From contig JADYXV010000167.1 in NCBI GenBank assembly GCA_020853995.1, positions 1 to 24,944 on the forward strand: a DNA stretch of 24,944 nt, read 5' to 3'. The number at the start of each line of letters is the position of its first letter. Position 1 is the first letter of the stretch. Below the pieces are notes generated by a model. The model had not been told where the DNA came from and did not search any database. It saw nothing but the letters and a program-made list of their open reading frames with translations. The position numbers and the translations under genes are program-made. The DNA comes from Novosphingobium sp. GTDB taxonomy: Bacteria; Pseudomonadota; Alphaproteobacteria; Sphingomonadales; Sphingomonadaceae. Positions 20,951 through 24,944 of the stretch are shown here, in pieces.

Positions 20951-21068
20951 GTCGTCGTTCCGTGGCCGGGCGGGGTGTACCGGGCGCACGCGACGAGGCG
21001 CGCCATCTATGGCCCAGCGCTCCTCTCGCCATGAACGGCAATACCGTTCGTGGCCGGGAGTCCGTCTT

Positions 21069-22961
21069 GTGAAGAAGTATCTGCTTTCTGTTTCTGCTCT
21101 GGTGCTCGCCAGTCCCGCGTTTGCGCAGGCCACTGATGACATTTATCTTGCCAGCCAAATTCGCGCCGATGCCATAACCGTCATCGCTACCGGCAGTGAA
21201 GCCCGCGTCGATCAACTCGGTCAGCCCGTCACCGTCATCTCGGCGCAAGAAATCCAATCGATCCAAGGTCCTGACATCACCCGCGTGCTCGAACGCGTTC
21301 CCGGCCTGACCTTCACCCGCAACGGCGGCCCCGGCAGCTTTACCGGCGTGCGGCTGCGCGGCGCTGATGCCGAACAAGTCCTCGTCCTCGTCGATGGTGT
21401 GCGCCTTGAAGATGTCTCTGCGCCATCGGGCGGGTTTGATTTCGGCACACTTACCCCCGGCGGAATTGAACGGATCGATGTATTGCGCGGTTCGAACTCG
21501 GTCATCTGGGGCAGCGCGGCCATTGGCGGCGTGATCGCGGTCCAGTCACGCGATTTCACCGGCGTTGAAGCCAGCGCAGAATATGGCGCGAATGAAAGCT
21601 ACATGGCAGATGCCTCCGCCGGCCTTGCATCAGACCTTGGCGCGATCACGCTCAACGGTGGCTACACCCGTAACGAAGGCATTTCCGCCGCGGCCGTCGG
21701 CACAGAACCCGACGGATTCCGGCAATGGCGCATCGGTGGTCGCGGGCGGTTGAACATCACGCAGGATCTGGCGATTGTTGCAACAGCCCGTTACGCGGAT
21801 TCCAGCGCCGATATCGATGGCTTTGCGGCACCTACCTTCACCTTTGGCGATACGCCGGAATACCAGACGACGCGCCAAGCTTCTGGTCGCGTCGGCTTGC
21901 GCTACACATCAGATGCCCTCACGCTCAATACCGGCTTTGCTTTGTCGGATACGAAGCGCGACTACTTTGATCCCACGTTCGGTACTTATCCGTCGTTCGG
22001 TTATGTAGGTCGCTCGGAACGTGCGGACCTGACCGGCCGGTTCAACCTCCCTGCCAGCTTCACGCTTGATTTTGGCGCAGACAGCGAATGGACCCGTTTC
22101 TCCAGCACGTTTGATGCCGAGGCAAAGGCCAACTTGACCAGTGGCCACGCCATGCTCGGCTGGACTTCCGACCGTGCCAGCCTTGCAGCCGGTGTCCGCA
22201 TCGATGATCACAGCCGCTTCGGAACGGCATGGACTTTCGGTGCGAACGGATCGATGGACTTGGCGCAAGACCTTCGCGTGCGGGCATCCTATGGTGAAGG
22301 CTTCAAGGCGCCGACGCTGTACCAGTTGCTATCGGAATACGGCAACACCACGCTCGTTCCGGAACGGTCCAAAAGCTACGACGCCGGCCTTGAATGGGGC
22401 AGTCGCAACGGCATGCTCCATGCCTCTGCCACGGTTTTCCGTCGCGATAGCCGTAACTTGATCGTATTTGTTTCCTGTCGCGGAGTCACATCGGCAATCT
22501 GCGTCAACCGGCCTAGCGGCACGTACGACAACATCGGCAAGGCGCGCGCCGAAGGCTTCGAAGTGGAAATTGGCGCGCGTCCCGGCGACACGCTGCAATT
22601 GCGCGCGGCCTACACTTATCTTGAAGCGCGAAACCTGACACCAGGCAATGCCAACAATGGCCGCGATCTTGCGCGCCGTCCACGCCACGCGCTTACCCTG
22701 TCAAGCGACTGGACGACGCCGCTGGCCGGGTTGGCAGTCGGAGCAGACTTGCGCATGGTCGGGGACAGCTTTGACAATGCCTCGAACTCGCGCCGTCTTG
22801 ATGGCTATGCGTTGACCACGTTGCGCGCCAGCCTACCCGTTACTGCGGCGGTCGAACTCTATGGCCGCGTTGAAAATCTCTTCGATGAAGGGTATGAAAC
22901 TGTCGCGGGCTACGGCACCTGGGGCCGGTCCGCCTTCATCGGCATCCGGGCACGCTATTGA
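21069..22961 (+). CDS. btuB: TonB-dependent vitamin B12 receptor, BtuB type
   Basis: A 630-residue outer-membrane receptor that brings cobalamin into the periplasm using TonB energy. It has a signal peptide (VKKYLLSVSALVLASPAFA, cleavage before QATDD), a TonB-box-like AITVIATG near residue 35, and a plug domain with ITRVLERVPGLTFTRNGGPG, RLRGADAEQVLVLVDGVRL and ERIDVLRGSNSVIWGSAAIGGVI. A 22-strand type barrel follows, including GEGFKAPTLYQL and VENLFDEGYET, and it ends in an aromatic RARY. The GTG at 21069 with a GGGAG site 8 bases upstream gives this signal peptide; an ATG at 21009 in frame adds 20 residues that would hide it. The riboswitch upstream and btuF/btuC downstream support cobalamin as substrate. 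Confidence 0.92.
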   Translation: MKKYLLSVSALVLASPAFAQATDDIYLASQIRADAITVIATGSEARVDQLGQPVTVISAQEIQSIQGPDITRVLERVPGLTFTRNGGPGSFTGVRLRGADAEQVLVLVDGVRLEDVSAPSGGFDFGTLTPGGIERIDVLRGSNSVIWGSAAIGGVIAVQSRDFTGVEASAEYGANESYMADASAGLASDLGAITLNGGYTRNEGISAAAVGTEPDGFRQWRIGGRGRLNITQDLAIVATARYADSSADIDGFAAPTFTFGDTPEYQTTRQASGRVGLRYTSDALTLNTGFALSDTKRDYFDPTFGTYPSFGYVGRSERADLTGRFNLPASFTLDFGADSEWTRFSSTFDAEAKANLTSGHAMLGWTSDRASLAAGVRIDDHSRFGTAWTFGANGSMDLAQDLRVRASYGEGFKAPTLYQLLSEYGNTTLVPERSKSYDAGLEWGSRNGMLHASATVFRRDSRNLIVFVSCRGVTSAICVNRPSGTYDNIGKARAEGFEVEIGARPGDTLQLRAAYTYLEARNLTPGNANNGRDLARRPRHALTLSSDWTTPLAGLAVGADLRMVGDSFDNASNSRRLDGYALTTLRASLPVTAAVELYGRVENLFDEGYETVAGYGTWGRSAFIGIRARY

Positions 22962-22978
22962 TCCAGCACCCCGCCTTT

Positions 22979-23929
22979 ATGGCGAAACGCCCTCTTTCCC
23001 CCATCCTCGTCAGAGGTTGGGGGCAGGGGGTGGTGCTGGCCGCAGCTACCCTCGTTTCCAGTTGCATCCCCCAATCCCGCGCCACCCCCGATCAACCAGA
23101 CCAACCCCATCCCACGATCGTCAGCCTGAACCCTTGTACCGACGCAATACTTGCAGAAGTGGCTGATCCTGCACAAATCCTGGCCATTTCGCACTACAGC
23201 AAAGACCCGCGCTCTTCCTCGATGGATGCAGCAACGGCGCGCGATTTGCCCTCTACACGCGGGACAGTGGAAGAAGTCCTTTCCCTGCAGCCTGATCTGG
23301 TTCTGGGCAGCACATTTGTCGATCCTGCCGCAGCCAACGCCTATCAACGCCTCGGCTTGCAATTCGAACCCCTCGGCATGGCCGCCACCATCGCCGATAG
23401 CCGCGCCCAGATCCGCCAGATCGCAACATTGGCCGGACATGCCGATCGCGGCGAAGCGCTTGTCGCCCGCATCGATGCTGCATTGGCCAGCGCCGCTGCA
23501 CCTGCCGCTGCCGTGCCAATACCGACCGTTGTCTGGCAATCAGGTGGTATGGTTCCTGGCGATGGCACATTGATTGCAGACATAATGCGCCACACCGGCT
23601 TCACCAATTTTGCCGCCGCACGCGGGCTGGGGCAGGCTGATTTCCTGCCGCTTGAAAAAATGCTGGCTGATCCACCGGCCATCATGCTTGTCGCAGGGCA
23701 AAGTGCCGAAACCGGCAAAGGCGACGACCGCGTCCTTTCGCACCCTGCGTTAAAAGCGCTTGGCGCGACACAGCGCGCAAACCTTGACCCGAAACTCCTT
23801 TATTGTGGCGGACCGACAATCATCGCCGCAGCGCGCCAACTGGCCAAAGTACGCACCTCATATAATGCACACGCGCTTGTGCGAGGTGCCGGTGGAGGAC
23901 CTGTTGATCAGCGCGGTTCCGTGAAATGA
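22979..23929 (+). CDS. btuF: Cobalamin ABC transporter substrate-binding lipoprotein
   Basis: A 316-residue periplasmic binding protein of the BtuF/FepB class, which carries B12 from the receptor to the BtuCD importer. The N-terminus has basic residues, a hydrophobic core and a lipobox LVSSC (Cys29 from the ATG at 22979), so it is probably a lipoprotein rather than a free protein. The fold markers are PTIVSLNPCTDAILAEVADPAQILAIS, VLSLQPDLVLGST and a C-terminal LSHPALKALGATQR. A TTG at 22958 overlapping the btuB stop is an alternative start adding seven residues. The stop overlaps the btuC ATG (ATGA, 23926-23929). The B12 assignment rests on the operon. Confidence 0.86.
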   Translation: MAKRPLSPILVRGWGQGVVLAAATLVSSCIPQSRATPDQPDQPHPTIVSLNPCTDAILAEVADPAQILAISHYSKDPRSSSMDAATARDLPSTRGTVEEVLSLQPDLVLGSTFVDPAAANAYQRLGLQFEPLGMAATIADSRAQIRQIATLAGHADRGEALVARIDAALASAAAPAAAVPIPTVVWQSGGMVPGDGTLIADIMRHTGFTNFAAARGLGQADFLPLEKMLADPPAIMLVAGQSAETGKGDDRVLSHPALKALGATQRANLDPKLLYCGGPTIIAAARQLAKVRTSYNAHALVRGAGGGPVDQRGSVK

Positions 23930-24900
23930 GCACGGCTCCTGCCAACCTGTCTAAAGCTCTCGCTCTGGCTTTGGCCATCGCCCTGCCGCTCTCGCTGCTG
24001 GCAGGTCAGGTGTGGATCGATCCGTTCGGCCCGCCCGTTCCCAATGCAACGGCTATTCTAATGGAATTGCGACTGCCCCGCGCGATGCTTGCCCTTATTC
24101 TTGGAGGCGGGCTGGGCGCGGCGGGCGCAGCAATGCAAGGTTACTTGCGCAACCCGCTGGCTGACCCGGGGCTGTTCGGTATTGCACCAGCTGCTGCTCT
24201 TGGCGCAGTATTATCGTTCTATGCGGGCTTTGGGGCGCAGGCGGTGCTGCTTCCGCTGCTCGCGCTAATCGGCGCCGGTGGAGCGATGGGCCTGCTTGCG
24301 CTCATTGCCGGTCGCAGCGGAGGGATCGCGCTGTTCACGCTGGCAGGCATGATGATTGCCAGCCTCGCAGGCGCGCTGACCAGCCTTGCGATCAGCCTTT
24401 CACCCAATCCGTTCGCGTTGTCCGAAATCGTGACATGGCTGATGGGGGCGTTGGCAGATCGGGGGTGGCATGAAGTGCACCTTGCCGGACCGCTCACGGC
24501 TCTTGGCCTTGTTGCCTTATGGCGTGCAGCGCCTGGTCTTGATGCGCTGACGTTGGGCGAGGATGCCGCGCGTTCGCTTGGCGTTGATCCTGTTCATCTG
24601 TTGTGGCTGATGATTGTTGGCATAGGACTGATAGTCGGCAGTGGCGTGGCGGTGGCCGGAATGATCGGCTTTGTCGGTTTGATGGTGCCCCATTTCGTTC
24701 GGCCGTTTACCGACCAGCGCCCTTCGGCCACGCTTGTTCCATCCGCCTTGGCCGGAGCATTGCTTCTGCTCATTGCCGATTGCCTGTGCCGCATACTGCC
24801 GCTTGCCGGTGGTGAATTGCGCCTAGGCATTGCATTAAGCCTTGCCGGAGCGCCGTTTTTCCTGCGTCTCTTGCTCAAGATGCGGCGGGAACTGGTGTGA
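23926..24900 (+). CDS. btuC: Cobalamin ABC transporter permease (FecCD/BtuC family)
   Basis: A 324-residue inner-membrane permease of the FecCD family with about ten hydrophobic segments. Family motifs are LRLPRAMLALILGGGLGAAGAAMQGYLRNPLADPGLFGIAPAAALGA (about 47-93) and, near the end, GMIGFVGLMVPHFVRPF, the cytoplasmic coupling region that contacts the ATPase. Length is normal. It overlaps btuF by four bases, and its stop shares a base with the ATG of the next gene (TGATG). The family also serves iron-siderophore and haem uptake; the riboswitch and BtuB-type receptor point to cobalamin. Confidence 0.9.
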   Translation: MSTAPANLSKALALALAIALPLSLLAGQVWIDPFGPPVPNATAILMELRLPRAMLALILGGGLGAAGAAMQGYLRNPLADPGLFGIAPAAALGAVLSFYAGFGAQAVLLPLLALIGAGGAMGLLALIAGRSGGIALFTLAGMMIASLAGALTSLAISLSPNPFALSEIVTWLMGALADRGWHEVHLAGPLTALGLVALWRAAPGLDALTLGEDAARSLGVDPVHLLWLMIVGIGLIVGSGVAVAGMIGFVGLMVPHFVRPFTDQRPSATLVPSALAGALLLLIADCLCRILPLAGGELRLGIALSLAGAPFFLRLLLKMRRELV

Positions 24901-24944
24901 TGCTGGAAGCCCTTGGCATTACCATCGCCGGGCGGGTGAACAAG
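24900..24944 (+). CDS. btuD: ABC transporter ATP-binding protein, start only (BtuD position)
   Basis: The ATG at 24900 overlaps the btuC stop as TGATG, and 15 codons follow to the window edge (MLEALGITIAGRVNK). The short sequence has the shape of the first strand of an ABC ATPase (LEALGITIAGR). No Walker motif is inside the window, so the identity is inferred from the BtuFC context. Confidence 0.6.
   Translation, partial: MLEALGITIAGRVNK

Overview
The window looks like a chromosomal segment of a GC-rich alphaproteobacterium, most likely of the Sphingomonadales (Novosphingobium, Erythrobacter or Sphingopyxis type). This rests on the clustered TCA-cycle genes mdh-sucD-sucA-sucB-lpd, a CrtZ-type carotenoid hydroxylase, a Psp-type envelope-stress cluster and the codon usage. 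The genus is inference; no rRNA or other marker gene is present. I saw no tRNA, rRNA, CRISPR array, insertion sequence, integrase or phage gene. The region reads as stable core chromosome with dense operons, many of whose genes overlap as ATGA, TGATG or TAATG.

Layout. (1) 1-1828, plus strand: the end of pspB, then pspC, then five very small membrane-protein genes. Four of these repeat the PspB plan of one N-terminal membrane helix followed by a short coiled coil. (2) 1870-2648, plus: sufE and a YbaN/DUF454 membrane protein. (3) 2649-3164, minus: a lone crtZ, divergent from a small secreted Arg-rich protein at 3300-3680. (4) 3775-8205, plus: leuC, an unknown gene, a DNA-deoxyinosine glycosylase, a 53-residue membrane peptide gene, leuD and a quinone oxidoreductase. 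leuC and leuD form isopropylmalate isomerase but are 1.3 kb apart. (5) 8215-20596, minus: a TRIC-type channel, a serine hydrolase, a 65-residue protein, lpd, sucB, sucA, sucD, an exported unknown protein, mdh, a small unknown protein and a SleB-like cell-wall hydrolase. (6) 20775-24944, plus: a cobalamin riboswitch followed by btuB, btuF, btuC and the first codons of btuD.

How the genes work together. The minus-strand TCA block encodes 2-oxoglutarate dehydrogenase (E1, E2, E3), the alpha subunit of succinyl-CoA synthetase and malate dehydrogenase. The beta subunit gene sucC is not beside sucD. Its place is taken by an exported protein of unknown function whose gene overlaps both mdh and sucD. 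The last block is a complete vitamin B12 import route (outer-membrane receptor, binding lipoprotein, permease, ATPase) under a B12-sensing leader RNA. Several strong hairpins and palindromes lie between operon genes: before leuC, between sucB and lpd, between sucD and sucA, and upstream of mdh. They are listed separately.

The most noteworthy items are the array of miniature PspB-like membrane coiled-coil genes behind pspC and the unknown exported protein locked into the TCA operon. All family calls come from reading the translated sequence; no database search was run.
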